NCBI GenBank assembly: GCA_020635955.1
Contig: JACJYW010000003.1
Location: forward strand, 186,001-250,000
Origin: Crocinitomicaceae bacterium
Lineage (GTDB): Bacteria > Bacteroidota > Bacteroidia > Flavobacteriales_D > Crocinitomicaceae
Length of the DNA stretch: 64,000 nucleotides
Direction: 5' to 3'
The number at the start of each line of letters is the position of its first letter. The first letter of the stretch is position 1. The notes below the pieces were generated by a model. It made no database searches and was not told the origin of the DNA. It saw only the letters and a list, made by a program, of their open reading frames with translations. This document shows positions 38,135-46,359 of the stretch, in pieces. Both the position numbers and the translations under genes were made by a program.

Positions 38135-39217
38135 ATGCGAGTAGTTACATTCTCCATAATTTGCACCATTTATCTCTTTTACGGTTGTTCTGCCAACGGT
38201 GAAAAAGAAAATCCAAATCATTCATCTATTGTCGGGAATACAAATCCTTTTTCCGACACTAATTCAAAAGACAGCTCATGGACATATCACGGATACAACA
38301 AAAATGGAGTGAGAATAGATATCACGAATCACCAATCTGGAACTAACTTCATTATTCGAATTAAGCATTATAATGACTCTTTAGATATAGATTTGAATCA
38401 CCTAGGCAATGATTTCAAGGAGCCTGAAGTTATTTGGGTTAATGACAAGATGATATGCATAGCAGTCTGGTGGTCTGGTCCATTCGGACGGAATTTATTT
38501 GTTCCGATTCATAATGAATTACACAGCTACATATACATAAACAAAGACATTGAACTGGCTGATAGTTTAACAAATAACATTGTTTTCGTTGACACAGTGA
38601 TTAATAGATCAAAACTCGTTTTGACAACCGAAAACCTAATCACAAGAAAGAAAAAATCCATGGATATTGAAATTACAGATGAAAATGATGAATACCCATT
38701 CTATGATAGTTTGGCAATCAATAATCAAACGCTTAAAGTTTGGATAAATGGTAAACAGAAAAACTTAGACCTGAAAACCATATACCCTTTGGATTTAACG
38801 ACTACTCAAAAAAGCATGTTTGACAAGATTGAAGGAACTTACTTTGATGAAATTTGCAACTTAACAATTGAAATTTCTGTGTTCGGGGATGAATATTTTT
38901 ATAAATACTCTTCCAATGAAAGAAAAATGGAAGGTAAAGTTAGTTTTCCAAATGCTCAAGAACCATATCTAATCTTGGGAGGTATAGAATTTGCAGAGGA
39001 CTATTTTGATATCTCACTACCTGAAGATGATGATGAAAAACGAAAAGAATTTGAACGCCTAAAGAAAATTGACAAGCGAACTGTAGGGATTGAATGTTTC
39101 TATGACGCCTCTGAAGATCAAGAACAACTTATCATTCAAAACTACGGAAACGCCATGGTTTATTACGTTAAACTGTATGATTGTGGACAAAAGTATGTTC
39201 ATCTAATCAAGGTATAA
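38135..39217 (+). CDS. Cassette gene, lipoprotein (first of two in cassette)
   Basis: 360 residues from ATG 38135 (a TTG 11 codons upstream gives no better signal). SP-II signal with lipobox FYGCSAN. Acidic, with strand-rich sequence (WVNDKMICIAVWWSGPFGR) and an Asp/Glu-rich patch LPEDDDEKRKEFERLKKI. About 118 bp of leader precede it, room for a promoter. Not recognised. Confidence 0.72.
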   Translation: MRVVTFSIICTIYLFYGCSANGEKENPNHSSIVGNTNPFSDTNSKDSSWTYHGYNKNGVRIDITNHQSGTNFIIRIKHYNDSLDIDLNHLGNDFKEPEVIWVNDKMICIAVWWSGPFGRNLFVPIHNELHSYIYINKDIELADSLTNNIVFVDTVINRSKLVLTTENLITRKKKSMDIEITDENDEYPFYDSLAINNQTLKVWINGKQKNLDLKTIYPLDLTTTQKSMFDKIEGTYFDEICNLTIEISVFGDEYFYKYSSNERKMEGKVSFPNAQEPYLILGGIEFAEDYFDISLPEDDDEKRKEFERLKKIDKRTVGIECFYDASEDQEQLIIQNYGNAMVYYVKLYDCGQKYVHLIKV

Positions 39218-39260
39218 TAAAAATACACTCTTTATCAATATGTTTTAAGAACTTTGTTGT

Positions 39261-39902
39261 ATGTGGAAGAATTCAATAATACGAATATTCATCTTGTCAA
39301 TTTCATTTGGTTGTTCGCAACAAACAGAAGATGATACTCATAAAGATTCGTCAGTTATAGCAAACGAGAATACTGCTGTTGACTCAACACTAATGGATAC
39401 AACCCAAGCTGATACTTCAAACTATTTTAAAAATGAGATGACAGAAGAAATTTATCTGTTGCACGAAAGTTTGCCAGACTGGTTCATCCAAACAGACCTT
39501 TTAAATGTTCAAATATTTAATAATGATTATTTGTTGGACAACAGACTAAATCCATTTTATTTTGAAGAAGATTTCAATGGAGACGGAATGAATGATATTG
39601 TAATTCCAATTAAAGAAATTTGTTCTGGTAAGGTCGGTTTTGCAATAATTCACGGAAAAACAAATGATGTATACATTGTAGGAGCAGGTAAAAAGCCTAA
39701 AAATGGATTGATTGATTCTGACGACATGAAATATAGAGACCATTGGAGAATAAATCGAAACAAAGAGAATTTACCAGGTGTAGATGGAGATGAACCTTTA
39801 ATTTTAGACAATCCATCAATCGAATTAAGAACTTCAGAAGTAGGTGGAGGTTTGATTTATTGGGACGGCACAGCATATGCATACTTCCACCAGACCTGTT
39901 GA
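39261..39902 (+). CDS. Cassette gene, lipoprotein with calcium-loop motif (second in cassette)
   Basis: 213 residues. SP-II signal with lipobox SFGCSQQ, Thr/Asp-rich linker, then DFNGDGMNDIVIPI, a DxNxDGxxD calcium-binding loop as in FG-GAP repeats, followed by GKVGFAIIHGKTNDVYIVGA. It lies 43 bp after the previous gene with no recombination site between, so the two travel together. Confidence 0.75.
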   Translation: MWKNSIIRIFILSISFGCSQQTEDDTHKDSSVIANENTAVDSTLMDTTQADTSNYFKNEMTEEIYLLHESLPDWFIQTDLLNVQIFNNDYLLDNRLNPFYFEEDFNGDGMNDIVIPIKEICSGKVGFAIIHGKTNDVYIVGAGKKPKNGLIDSDDMKYRDHWRINRNKENLPGVDGDEPLILDNPSIELRTSEVGGGLIYWDGTAYAYFHQTC

Positions 39903-39910
39903 AAAACAAA

Positions 39911-40081
39911 GCATAACACAGTAAATAAAATTCACGTCCGACACTTTTTGCCACCCGCAATGCTCCCATTAGCGTGTACAAAGTCCGGGCGGCCACCCAC
40001 GGTCGGACAGCCAGAATCCGGGGCTTTTTTTCCGGCGCACTCGCGTCGCAATAAATTGCTAATTTTATTCAAACGTTAGGT
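39911..40081 (+). repeat. attC site 25
   Basis: GCATAAC to GTTAGGT, 171 bp. L arms AATAAAATT/AATTTTATT; N6 TGCTTT/AAAGCA 6/6. Confidence 0.93.
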
Positions 40082-40106
40082 ACCATTAGCGCAATTCATA
40101 GAGATC

Positions 40107-40619
40107 ATGTCGGTTAATTCTAAAAACATCTTTCTAATCCTAGCTCTGTTTCTATTCGCATCATCTTGTGATCTGAACCGAAATAAACCTAACGAAAAGC
40201 AATTAGAATCAGACCGCGAATGTGTTCATTTTTATGAGGGAATTGCCAACGAGTTTCAACTAGATTCAATTTCTAATTACAATATTGAGCATGAACAGTT
40301 TTTAACAGCAGATGAAAATCATAGATTATTAAAAAAAACTGAACAGAATGAAGAATTAACTTGTGAATATAGAGGTATAAGAGATTACGGAAAAGTGACA
40401 ATTGTAGAAATTAAATCTTGGAGGTATTTTGCCGGACGTTATACAAATCTTGAAATTTTCGAAAGACACATGCTATTGGTCGGAGACTGGAACAGTTTTA
40501 ATGTAGATCAATTATTATGGCGAAAAAATGAAAAAATAGTACATGAAGAAGTTCTAGGTAACGAATCTAAACTACTTGTAACTCATGTGAACGCTTGCAC
40601 GCCAGTCCCAGGGCATTAA
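40107..40619 (+). CDS. Cassette gene, lipoprotein
   Basis: 170 residues. SP-II signal with lipobox ASSC-D at about Cys21. Mature part is charged with central strands (YGKVTIVEIKSWRYFAGRYT) and a late Cys in HVNACTPVPGH. Function unknown. Confidence 0.72.
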   Translation: MSVNSKNIFLILALFLFASSCDLNRNKPNEKQLESDRECVHFYEGIANEFQLDSISNYNIEHEQFLTADENHRLLKKTEQNEELTCEYRGIRDYGKVTIVEIKSWRYFAGRYTNLEIFERHMLLVGDWNSFNVDQLLWRKNEKIVHEEVLGNESKLLVTHVNACTPVPGH

Positions 40620-40625
40620 AACGGT

Positions 40626-40790
40626 ACCTAACATAGTAAGCAAAGCTTACGTCCGACACTTGTCCATCACTCTTCTCTCCCATTACGTGTCCATATCCTG
40701 GGTGCCATCACGGTCGGACAGCCAAAGTCCGGGGTTTCTTGCCTACGCACTCGCACGCAATAAATTGCTAGCTTTGCTCAAACGTTAGGC
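40626..40790 (+). repeat. attC site 26
   Basis: ACCTAAC to GTTAGGC, 165 bp. L arms AGCAAAGCT/AGCTTTGCT; N6 GGTACC/GGTACC 6/6. Confidence 0.93.
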
Positions 40791-40795
40791 ACTAT

Positions 40796-40914
40796 CGACC
40801 CATACACTTGACCACTTCATGCTTCCATGATCAACTGCACGGACCGACTGCGCTACGCTCCGTCTTCGGTGGTGAGTAAGAAGAATCCCACATCCGGGAA
40901 ATTGACTCAACACC
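40796..40914 (+). promoter_or_regulatory. Conserved structured leader of a toxin-antitoxin cassette (1)
   Basis: Starts CGACCCATACACTTGACC; stem ACGGA/TCCGT around GACTGCGCTACGC, then CTTCGGTGGTGAGTAAGA, AATCCC/GGGA and closing GACTCAACACC. Shared by all seven TA cassettes whatever the toxin family. Confidence 0.75.
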
Positions 40915-40944
40915 GACAAATTAGTTCCAACTTTTACAAAACAC

Positions 40945-40975
40945 TTGACAAATGTTAACTAATTAGTTAACTTTG
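40945..40975 (+). promoter_or_regulatory. Promoter and palindromic operator of HigBA-like pair (copy 1)
   Basis: TTG (40945) and TAACTTTG (40968-40975) with 20-nt spacing. Between and overlapping them lies a perfect 18-bp palindrome GTTAACTAATTAGTTAAC (40954-40971), the likely HigA operator. The ATG at 40982 is so close that the mRNA is probably leaderless or nearly so. Confidence 0.8.
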
Positions 40976-40981
40976 CGTTAT

Positions 40982-41326
40982 ATGGTTAGAGAAATTATTT
41001 TCCATGATGATCATTTCATGGAATTTTATGTCGCACAGAATCCAAAGGTTCAAGAGAAAATTGACCATGTTTTGAAACTAGTTCAAACATTAGAGAGAGT
41101 GCCGACTAAATTTCTTAAGCATATGGCTGGAACGGACGGAATCTATGAAGTTAGAGTTCAACATTCCAGCAACATTTTTCGAATCTTCTGCTTTTTTGAT
41201 GACGGCAAACTTGTGGTTTTACTTAACGGAATTCAGAAGAAAACTCAAAAAACTCCTAAAAAGGAAATTGTGAAGGCGGAAAAACTGAAAGAGGAATACT
41301 TTGAAAACAAGAAAAAACAAAACTAA
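40982..41326 (+). CDS. higB: HigB/RelE-type toxin (Gp49-like), copy 1
   Basis: 114 residues. The Gp49-like fold is seen in MVREIIFHDDHFMEFYVAQN, VPTKFLKHMAGTDGIYEVRV, NIFRIFCFFDDGKLVVLLNG and the basic tail KKTQKTPKKEIVKAEK. Such toxins cleave ribosome-bound mRNA. Toxin gene precedes antitoxin gene, the HigBA order; the upstream palindrome fits autoregulation. Identical copy at 44099-44443. Confidence 0.88.
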   Translation: MVREIIFHDDHFMEFYVAQNPKVQEKIDHVLKLVQTLERVPTKFLKHMAGTDGIYEVRVQHSSNIFRIFCFFDDGKLVVLLNGIQKKTQKTPKKEIVKAEKLKEEYFENKKKQN

Positions 41327-41327
41327 A

Positions 41328-41633
41328 ATGAACAAGGACAACATAAAAAAAGCAAAATCTTTTAATGAATTGCTTGATGCTAAATACGGAAAAGTTGGTA
41401 CAGAAAAGCGTGACCAGTTTGAAGAAGACTCTCAAATTTTTATCATCAGTGAAATGCTAAAAGCTGCTCGCAAAGAAGCGCATATGACTCAAGAGGAATT
41501 AGCTGAAAAAATAGGCACTAAGAAGAGCTATATTTCTCGCATTGAGAGTGGTAAAACGGACATTCAACTGTCTACGCTTTTTAAGATCTTTGAAATCGGA
41601 CTTGGTAAGAAGCTCTCATTCAATATCAATTGA
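41328..41633 (+). CDS. higA: HigA-type antitoxin with HTH, copy 1
   Basis: 101 residues from ATG 41328, one base after the toxin stop. An XRE helix-turn-helix (MTQEELAEKIGTKKSYISRI, ESGKTDIQLSTLFKIFEI) sits in the second half, with an N-terminal toxin-binding region. Identical copy at 44445-44750. Confidence 0.88.
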   Translation: MNKDNIKKAKSFNELLDAKYGKVGTEKRDQFEEDSQIFIISEMLKAARKEAHMTQEELAEKIGTKKSYISRIESGKTDIQLSTLFKIFEIGLGKKLSFNIN

Positions 41634-41641
41634 AAAACAGT

Positions 41642-41808
41642 GCCTAACATAATAGGTAAAATTCACAGCCCCGCTCACCCACCCGCTTTTCGCCCATAGT
41701 GTGCTCAGTATCCGGGTAGCCATCACAGTCGGACCGCCCATAATCCGGGATTTTTGCCATCTCACATTGCGTCGGCATAAAATGCCTAATTTTACCCAAA
41801 CGTTAGCT
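41642..41808 (+). repeat. attC site 27
   Basis: GCCTAAC to GTTAGCT, 167 bp. L arms GGTAAAATT/AATTTTACC; N6 GGCACT/AGTGCC 6/6. Confidence 0.93.
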
Positions 41809-41813
41809 ACAAT

Positions 41814-41922
41814 CGACCCACAACTTTGGCCACTGGCGGACCAAACTTGCAGGACGTCTGCACTGCGTTCAGACTTCGGTGGTGAGTAAGAGAAATCCCA
41901 AGACGTGAAGTTGACTCACCAC
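41814..41922 (+). promoter_or_regulatory. Conserved structured TA leader (2), with compensatory stem
   Basis: Most diverged copy. The central stem is GTCTG/CAGAC instead of ACGGA/TCCGT, both arms changed together, while CTTCGGTGGTGAGTAAGA and closing GACTCACCAC are kept. Confidence 0.75.
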
Positions 41923-41939
41923 TCATTTGATGGCTCCCA

Positions 41940-41970
41940 TTGTAAATCAGACCGTTTTTTCGTAAATTTG
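41940..41970 (+). promoter_or_regulatory. Promoter of ParE-type pair (2)
   Basis: TTG 41940 and TAAATTTG 41963-41970, 20-nt spacing; ATG follows 5 nt later. Confidence 0.75.
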
Positions 41971-41975
41971 GGTTA

Positions 41976-42218
41976 ATGAAATCAGCAGAATACAGTTCTA
42001 CCAGAAAAGAGTTGATCCAATGGATCAGCTCGCTCAATGACACTAGTCTTTTAAATTTCTTGAATTCAATCAGAATGTCGAGAAGAAAAGACAATAAAGA
42101 CTGGTGGGAACAACTTTCAGAATCCGACAAGAAAAATATCGAGCTTGGGCTGAAAGATCTGCAAGAAGGCAAAGTCATTTCCTCAGAAGAATTCTGGAAA
42201 AGACTAGGAAATGCCTAA
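41976..42218 (+). CDS. Antitoxin of ParE/RelE-type pair
   Basis: 80 residues, small and helical: ELIQWISSLNDTSLLNFLNS then NKDWWEQLSESDKKNIELGL and ISSEEFWKRLG. The tail resembles addiction-module antitoxins of the Phd-less, AbrB-less type paired with ParE in Bacteroidota. Homologous to 47607-47837. Overlaps the toxin start by 8 bp. Confidence 0.82.
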   Translation: MKSAEYSSTRKELIQWISSLNDTSLLNFLNSIRMSRRKDNKDWWEQLSESDKKNIELGLKDLQEGKVISSEEFWKRLGNA

Positions 42219-42507
42219 ACCTTATTCTTTAAATTGGACTGAGCGCTCACTGACCAATGCTCAGGAAATCTCTGAATGGATACTCCATAAGTTTTCTAAA
42301 AAGGAAAAAGATAACTTCTTTGAACTGCTCAAAGATTTTGAAAAAATTGTAGTTGAATTTCCTGACATGTATCCGGAATCAAAAGTCAACCCAGGAATGC
42401 ACCAAGCCGTGGTGCACAAAAACCTGAGCATTTATTATCAGTTTGAGGAGCCATTAATCACTGTTGTTGCTATGCGGGACAACAGAATGGATAATGAAAA
42501 ACTGTAG
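42211..42507 (+). CDS. ParE/RelE-family toxin
   Basis: 98 residues. Fold elements SLNWTERSLTNAQEISEWIL, FPDMYPESKVNPGMHQAVVH and LITVVAMRDNRMDNEKL match ParE-like toxins. Stop lies in attC 28. Related to 47837-48145 and 45876-46217. Confidence 0.85.
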   Translation: MPKPYSLNWTERSLTNAQEISEWILHKFSKKEKDNFFELLKDFEKIVVEFPDMYPESKVNPGMHQAVVHKNLSIYYQFEEPLITVVAMRDNRMDNEKL

Positions 42508-42674
42508 CTAACACAGTAAGTAAATATCACTCCCACCCTTTTTTGCCACCCGCTTTGCTCCCATTACTTGTCCAGTATCCGGGTAGCCATCACACGGTCG
42601 GACAGCCAAAGTCCGGGTTTTGGCCAGCACACTTAGCGCCGGCATAAATGCCTATATTTACTCAAACGTTAGCT
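42506..42674 (+). repeat. attC site 28
   Basis: AGCTAAC to GTTAGCT, 169 bp. L arms AGTAAATAT/ATATTTACT, a rare variant; N6 GCTACA/TGTAGC 6/6. Confidence 0.93.
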
Positions 42675-42684
42675 ACAATTACAA

Positions 42685-43146
42685 ATGGACTTAGCCCTTA
42701 ACCCAAACTACTACGGACAAGACCGACCTTATAAGTCTAAGTACATCTGCTGTAGCTGTAGAAAATCCTTTAAACGGAAACATGCTAGTGATATTAAAGG
42801 ATTGGATCATGATGAAGTTGATGCCATTTGCCCAGATTGTGGAGAAAAAAGCACTTGGGTCGGACCAAAATTTCGTCCTCCAAGTTCTACAAATGTCAAA
42901 GCTTGGAAATCAATAGAAGTTATGTCTAGAATCGGACTCTTGGACTTTTTCGGTTGGGCGAATAATCCTGTAACAATACCTGAAAGTTCAAAAGCTCTTC
43001 GCGAGTACTTGCTTAAATTGCAAACGGACTGCCAAGAACAGGTGAAAAAATTGTCTAGTGCGAATCCAAGTGACGGAGCTTCTAAGCAAATTAAGTACTT
43101 CTCGGAACGTCTCAAGAAAATAGCAACAGAATTAGAAAAACTGTAG
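42685..43146 (+). CDS. Cassette gene, zinc-ribbon protein
   Basis: 153 residues, cytosolic. Zinc-binding Cys pairs CCSCRKSF (about residues 20-24) and CPDCGEK (about 50-53), a linker, and a C-terminal coiled coil (QTDCQEQVKKLSSA, YFSERLKKIATELEKL). A nucleic-acid-binding or scaffold role is possible. Stop is made by CTGTAG in the site border. Confidence 0.75.
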   Translation: MDLALNPNYYGQDRPYKSKYICCSCRKSFKRKHASDIKGLDHDEVDAICPDCGEKSTWVGPKFRPPSSTNVKAWKSIEVMSRIGLLDFFGWANNPVTIPESSKALREYLLKLQTDCQEQVKKLSSANPSDGASKQIKYFSERLKKIATELEKL

Positions 43147-43312
43147 CTAACATAATAGCTAAAGTTCATGTCCGACTCTCTGGCCACGCTTTCCCTCCCA
43201 GTACGTGTACATATCCGGGCTTCCACCACTCAGTCGGACAAACCAAAGTCCGGGATTTTTCCCACCGCACTTCAAGACGGCATAAATGCCTAACTTTAGC
43301 CAAACGTTAGCA
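43145..43312 (+). repeat. attC site 29
   Basis: AGCTAAC to GTTAGCA, 168 bp. L arms GCTAAAGTT/AACTTTAGC; N6 GCTACA/TGTAGC 6/6. Confidence 0.93.
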
Positions 43313-43324
43313 TTAATTCCGAAA

Positions 43325-43723
43325 GTGAAAAAGGTTTATCTTTTCTTTCTTGCTGTTTCCCTTTTTGTCGGAACTATTACTACTTCTTGTAAAAAACAAG
43401 ACATCAATGTTTATGATCCAAATTTTATTGGAACATGGAACACCGAGCCTTTTGTTGTTCCTAACGGAAATACAAGAGTTCATACATTAATCATTTCGGA
43501 GACTTCTAGTTTTATCGGTTATAACTGTGACACCAATTGCACTGGTTGTAACTGCTCACAAACTTGGACCAATCTTTCAATAAAAAAGAATGGAAAAAAG
43601 ATTACAACTGGAAAATATTTTGATGATGGGTATTTTGTTTTCAAAGTGAATCAAGTACCATTTCTAAACCAAGATAATATCTGGACTTGTCAGATTGACA
43701 ATGACCTTTACTATAAGGAATAG
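43325..43723 (+). CDS. Cassette gene, Cys-rich lipoprotein (duplicate 2)
   Basis: 132 residues, same protein and same GTG start as 35340-35738. This copy's cassette is followed directly by the second HigBA cassette, whereas the first copy lies 5 kb from the first HigBA cassette. Confidence 0.75.
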   Translation: MKKVYLFFLAVSLFVGTITTSCKKQDINVYDPNFIGTWNTEPFVVPNGNTRVHTLIISETSSFIGYNCDTNCTGCNCSQTWTNLSIKKNGKKITTGKYFDDGYFVFKVNQVPFLNQDNIWTCQIDNDLYYKE

Positions 43724-43739
43724 CATAGTAGAAAACTAA

Positions 43740-43907
43740 TGCTAACATAGTAGGTAAAGCTCACGTCCGACTCTCGTCCACGCGCTTTTCGCCCATAGTA
43801 TACCCAAAGTCCGGGCGGCCATCACGGTCGGACGGATAAAAGTCCGGGGCTTGGCCATCACACTTCGCGGCGCAAATAAATTTGCTAGCTTTAGCCAAAC
43901 GTTAGGC
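43740..43907 (+). repeat. attC site 30
   Basis: TGCTAAC to GTTAGGC, 168 bp. Same as site 22 except L' reads AGCTTTAGC against L'' GGTAAAGCT (43894 G versus 35909 C), which breaks one pair. N6 6/6. Confidence 0.92.
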
Positions 43908-43912
43908 ACTAT

Positions 43913-44031
43913 CGACCCATACACTTGACCACTTCATGCTTCCATGATCAACTGCACGGACCGACTGCGCTACGCTCCGTCTTCGGTGGTGAGTAAGAAG
44001 AATCCCACATCCGGGAAATTGACTCAACACC
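43913..44031 (+). promoter_or_regulatory. Conserved structured TA leader (3), identical to (1)
   Basis: Same sequence as 40796-40914, part of the duplicated 1018-bp cassette. Confidence 0.75.
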
Positions 44032-44061
44032 GACAAATTAGTTCCAACTTTTACAAAACAC

Positions 44062-44092
44062 TTGACAAATGTTAACTAATTAGTTAACTTTG
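44062..44092 (+). promoter_or_regulatory. Promoter and operator of HigBA-like pair (copy 2)
   Basis: Identical to 40945-40975; palindrome at 44071-44088. Confidence 0.8.
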
Positions 44093-44098
44093 CGTTAT

Positions 44099-44443
44099 AT
44101 GGTTAGAGAAATTATTTTCCATGATGATCATTTCATGGAATTTTATGTCGCACAGAATCCAAAGGTTCAAGAGAAAATTGACCATGTTTTGAAACTAGTT
44201 CAAACATTAGAGAGAGTGCCGACTAAATTTCTTAAGCATATGGCTGGAACGGACGGAATCTATGAAGTTAGAGTTCAACATTCCAGCAACATTTTTCGAA
44301 TCTTCTGCTTTTTTGATGACGGCAAACTTGTGGTTTTACTTAACGGAATTCAGAAGAAAACTCAAAAAACTCCTAAAAAGGAAATTGTGAAGGCGGAAAA
44401 ACTGAAAGAGGAATACTTTGAAAACAAGAAAAAACAAAACTAA
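44099..44443 (+). CDS. higB: HigB/RelE-type toxin, copy 2
   Basis: Same 114-residue protein as 40982-41326; the whole 1018-bp cassette appears identical. Two identical toxin-antitoxin cassettes can cross-neutralise, so one copy is redundant for addiction; recent duplication is the simplest reading. Confidence 0.87.
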   Translation: MVREIIFHDDHFMEFYVAQNPKVQEKIDHVLKLVQTLERVPTKFLKHMAGTDGIYEVRVQHSSNIFRIFCFFDDGKLVVLLNGIQKKTQKTPKKEIVKAEKLKEEYFENKKKQN

Positions 44444-44444
44444 A

Positions 44445-44750
44445 ATGAACAAGGACAACATAAAAAAAGCAAAATCTTTTAATGAATTGCTTGATGCTAA
44501 ATACGGAAAAGTTGGTACAGAAAAGCGTGACCAGTTTGAAGAAGACTCTCAAATTTTTATCATCAGTGAAATGCTAAAAGCTGCTCGCAAAGAAGCGCAT
44601 ATGACTCAAGAGGAATTAGCTGAAAAAATAGGCACTAAGAAGAGCTATATTTCTCGCATTGAGAGTGGTAAAACGGACATTCAACTGTCTACGCTTTTTA
44701 AGATCTTTGAAATCGGACTTGGTAAGAAGCTCTCATTCAATATCAATTGA
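44445..44750 (+). CDS. higA: HigA-type antitoxin, copy 2
   Basis: Same 101-residue protein as 41328-41633, one base after the toxin stop. Confidence 0.87.
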   Translation: MNKDNIKKAKSFNELLDAKYGKVGTEKRDQFEEDSQIFIISEMLKAARKEAHMTQEELAEKIGTKKSYISRIESGKTDIQLSTLFKIFEIGLGKKLSFNIN

Positions 44751-44758
44751 AAAACAGT

Positions 44759-44925
44759 GCCTAACATAATAGGTAAAATTCACAGCCCCGCTCACCCACC
44801 CGCTTTTCGCCCATAGTGTGCTCAGTATCCGGGTAGCCATCACAGTCGGACCGCCCATAATCCGGGATTTTTGCCATCTCACATTGCGTCGGCATAAAAT
44901 GCCTAATTTTACCCAAACGTTATGT
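44759..44925 (+). repeat. attC site 31
   Basis: GCCTAAC to GTTATGT, 167 bp. L arms GGTAAAATT/AATTTTACC; N6 GGCACT/AGTGCC 6/6. Confidence 0.93.
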
Positions 44926-44943
44926 GTCATTAAACTCAAAACT

Positions 44944-45315
44944 ATGAAAACACTAATTGCAATTTTATCTCTTTGTGCAACGTACATCTCTTTCGGACAG
45001 AATTCTGACGGACTGTATAATGAACATTGGACTGAAGTAAACAAGAATGGTAAACAAGGTTTAAATACTGAATCAGGAAAAATTGTACTTCCTGCTGTTT
45101 ATGACAAAATCAATCAGTTTGGTGAATATAAAACGGACTGGGCATTAGTAGAAAAAGACGGACTGTTCGGTTTTATTAATGATTGTGGAGAAATTGTACT
45201 TCCGACTAGCTACACTTCAATTAGTAAATTTGAAAATGGTATTTGCCAAGCTACTACCACAACAGGAAGGATCTACCAAATTGATATGTGGGGGCGTATT
45301 ATAACCGAATTATAG
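44944..45315 (+). CDS. Cassette gene, secreted short WG-repeat protein
   Basis: 123 residues from ATG 44944 (longer readings begin inside attC 31). Signal peptide ending ISFGQ; two WG-type repeats: NKNGKQGLNTESGKIVLPAV and KDGLFGFINDCGEIVLPTSY. Secreted; ligand unknown. Confidence 0.78.
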   Translation: MKTLIAILSLCATYISFGQNSDGLYNEHWTEVNKNGKQGLNTESGKIVLPAVYDKINQFGEYKTDWALVEKDGLFGFINDCGEIVLPTSYTSISKFENGICQATTTTGRIYQIDMWGRIITEL

Positions 45316-45329
45316 GGGTAGAAAACGCC

Positions 45330-45495
45330 ACATAACACAGTAAGCAAAGCTTACGTCCGACACTTGTCCATCACTCTTCTCGCCCATTACGTGTCCATAT
45401 CCTGGGGTGCCATCTCGGTCGGACAGCCAGAGTCCGGGGTTTTGGCCTACACACTTCGCACGCAATAAATTGCTAGCTTTGCTCAAACGTTAGCT
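45330..45495 (+). repeat. attC site 32
   Basis: ACATAAC to GTTAGCT, 166 bp. L arms AGCAAAGCT/AGCTTTGCT; N6 TGTGTC/GCCACA 5/6. Confidence 0.93.
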
Positions 45496-45500
45496 ACAAT

Positions 45501-45618
45501 CGACCCATACACTTGACCATTACATGCTTTCATGATCAATTGCACGGACCGACTGCACTGCGTTCCGTCTTCGGTGGTGAGTAAGAGAAATCCCATCTCC
45601 GGGAATTAAACTCACCAC
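45501..45618 (+). promoter_or_regulatory. Conserved structured TA leader (4)
   Basis: CGACCCATACACTTGACC start, ACGGA/TCCGT stem, CTTCGGTGGTGAGTAAGA and CTCACCAC closing arm. Confidence 0.75.
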
Positions 45619-45625
45619 ACAATCA

Positions 45626-45656
45626 TTGCCTTTTGGCACGAATTTTCGTATCTTTA
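45626..45656 (+). promoter_or_regulatory. Promoter of ParE-type pair (4)
   Basis: TTG 45626 and TATCTTTA 45649-45656, 20-nt spacing; ATG 4 nt later, so a leaderless mRNA is likely. Confidence 0.72.
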
Positions 45657-45660
45657 CATC

Positions 45661-45879
45661 ATGGACGTACAAGCTTCAAAAATAGAATTAGCAAAGTTGA
45701 TCCTCAACATTGAAAATCCTTCGTTGCTACAGAAAATCAGCAACTTCCTTAAAAAGGAAACAAAAGACTTTGCTCTTGAATTGACTGATTATGAAAAGCA
45801 GGAAATTGAACTTGCTATTAAGCTAATCGACCAAGGACACTCTACCTCCTATGATGACTTTCTGAAAAAGATTTCATGA
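45661..45879 (+). CDS. Antitoxin of ParE-type pair
   Basis: 72 residues, helical: KIELAKLILNIENPSLLQKI then LTDYEKQEIELAIKLIDQGH and TSYDDFLKKIS. Pattern and position equal antitoxins of the DUF-type partner to ParE in Bacteroidota. Stop overlaps the toxin ATG by 4 bp. Confidence 0.82.
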   Translation: MDVQASKIELAKLILNIENPSLLQKISNFLKKETKDFALELTDYEKQEIELAIKLIDQGHSTSYDDFLKKIS

Positions 45880-46217
45880 AGAAATTTGAGGTAAGACTCT
45901 CCCCCATTGCGGAACATAAACTCGAAAAAATAGCCGAGTATATTTTAGAAGAATTCGGACTGAAGTCCAGAAACAAATTCTTAGAACTTTTCACGGAACA
46001 TGTTCGCAAACTTGAGGAATACCCAGAAACTGGTACGGAATCAACTTTACTTAAAGGGTTGAGGAAAAATGTCGTTAGCAAACAGACCTCATTCTATTAC
46101 CTGATCCGCAATAAGCAAGTTTTTATCTTAACAATTACGGACAATCGCCAAAAGCCAGAAAAAATTCTGAAGGAGGTGAAAACTGTAGCTAACATAATAG
46201 GTAAAATTCACAGCTAG
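45876..46217 (+). CDS. ParE/RelE-family toxin
   Basis: 113 residues. VRLSPIAEHKLEKIAEYILE, YPETGTESTLLKGLRKNVVS, FYYLIRNKQVFILTITDNRQ are classic ParE elements (DNR near the C-terminus). The reading runs about 10 codons into attC 33, so the C-terminal tail KTVANIIGKIHS is encoded by the recombination site and would change if another cassette were joined. Confidence 0.87.
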   Translation: MKKFEVRLSPIAEHKLEKIAEYILEEFGLKSRNKFLELFTEHVRKLEEYPETGTESTLLKGLRKNVVSKQTSFYYLIRNKQVFILTITDNRQKPEKILKEVKTVANIIGKIHS

Positions 46218-46355
46218 CGCTCACCCACCCGCTTCACGCCCATAATGAGCCCAGTATCCGGGTAGCCATCACAGTCGGACCGCCCATAATCCGGGATTTT
46301 TGCCCTCGCACTTTGCGCCGCCAATAAATTGGCTAATTTTACCCAAACGTTAGGC
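46187..46355 (+). repeat. attC site 33
   Basis: AGCTAAC to GTTAGGC, 169 bp. L arms GGTAAAATT/AATTTTACC; N6 GCTACA/TGTAGC 6/6. Confidence 0.93.
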
Positions 46356-46359
46356 TTTA

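Noticed and set aside
42685..43146. Zinc-ribbon cassette protein as a transposon-encoded regulator
   Set aside because: Only CxxC pairs support it; no other link.
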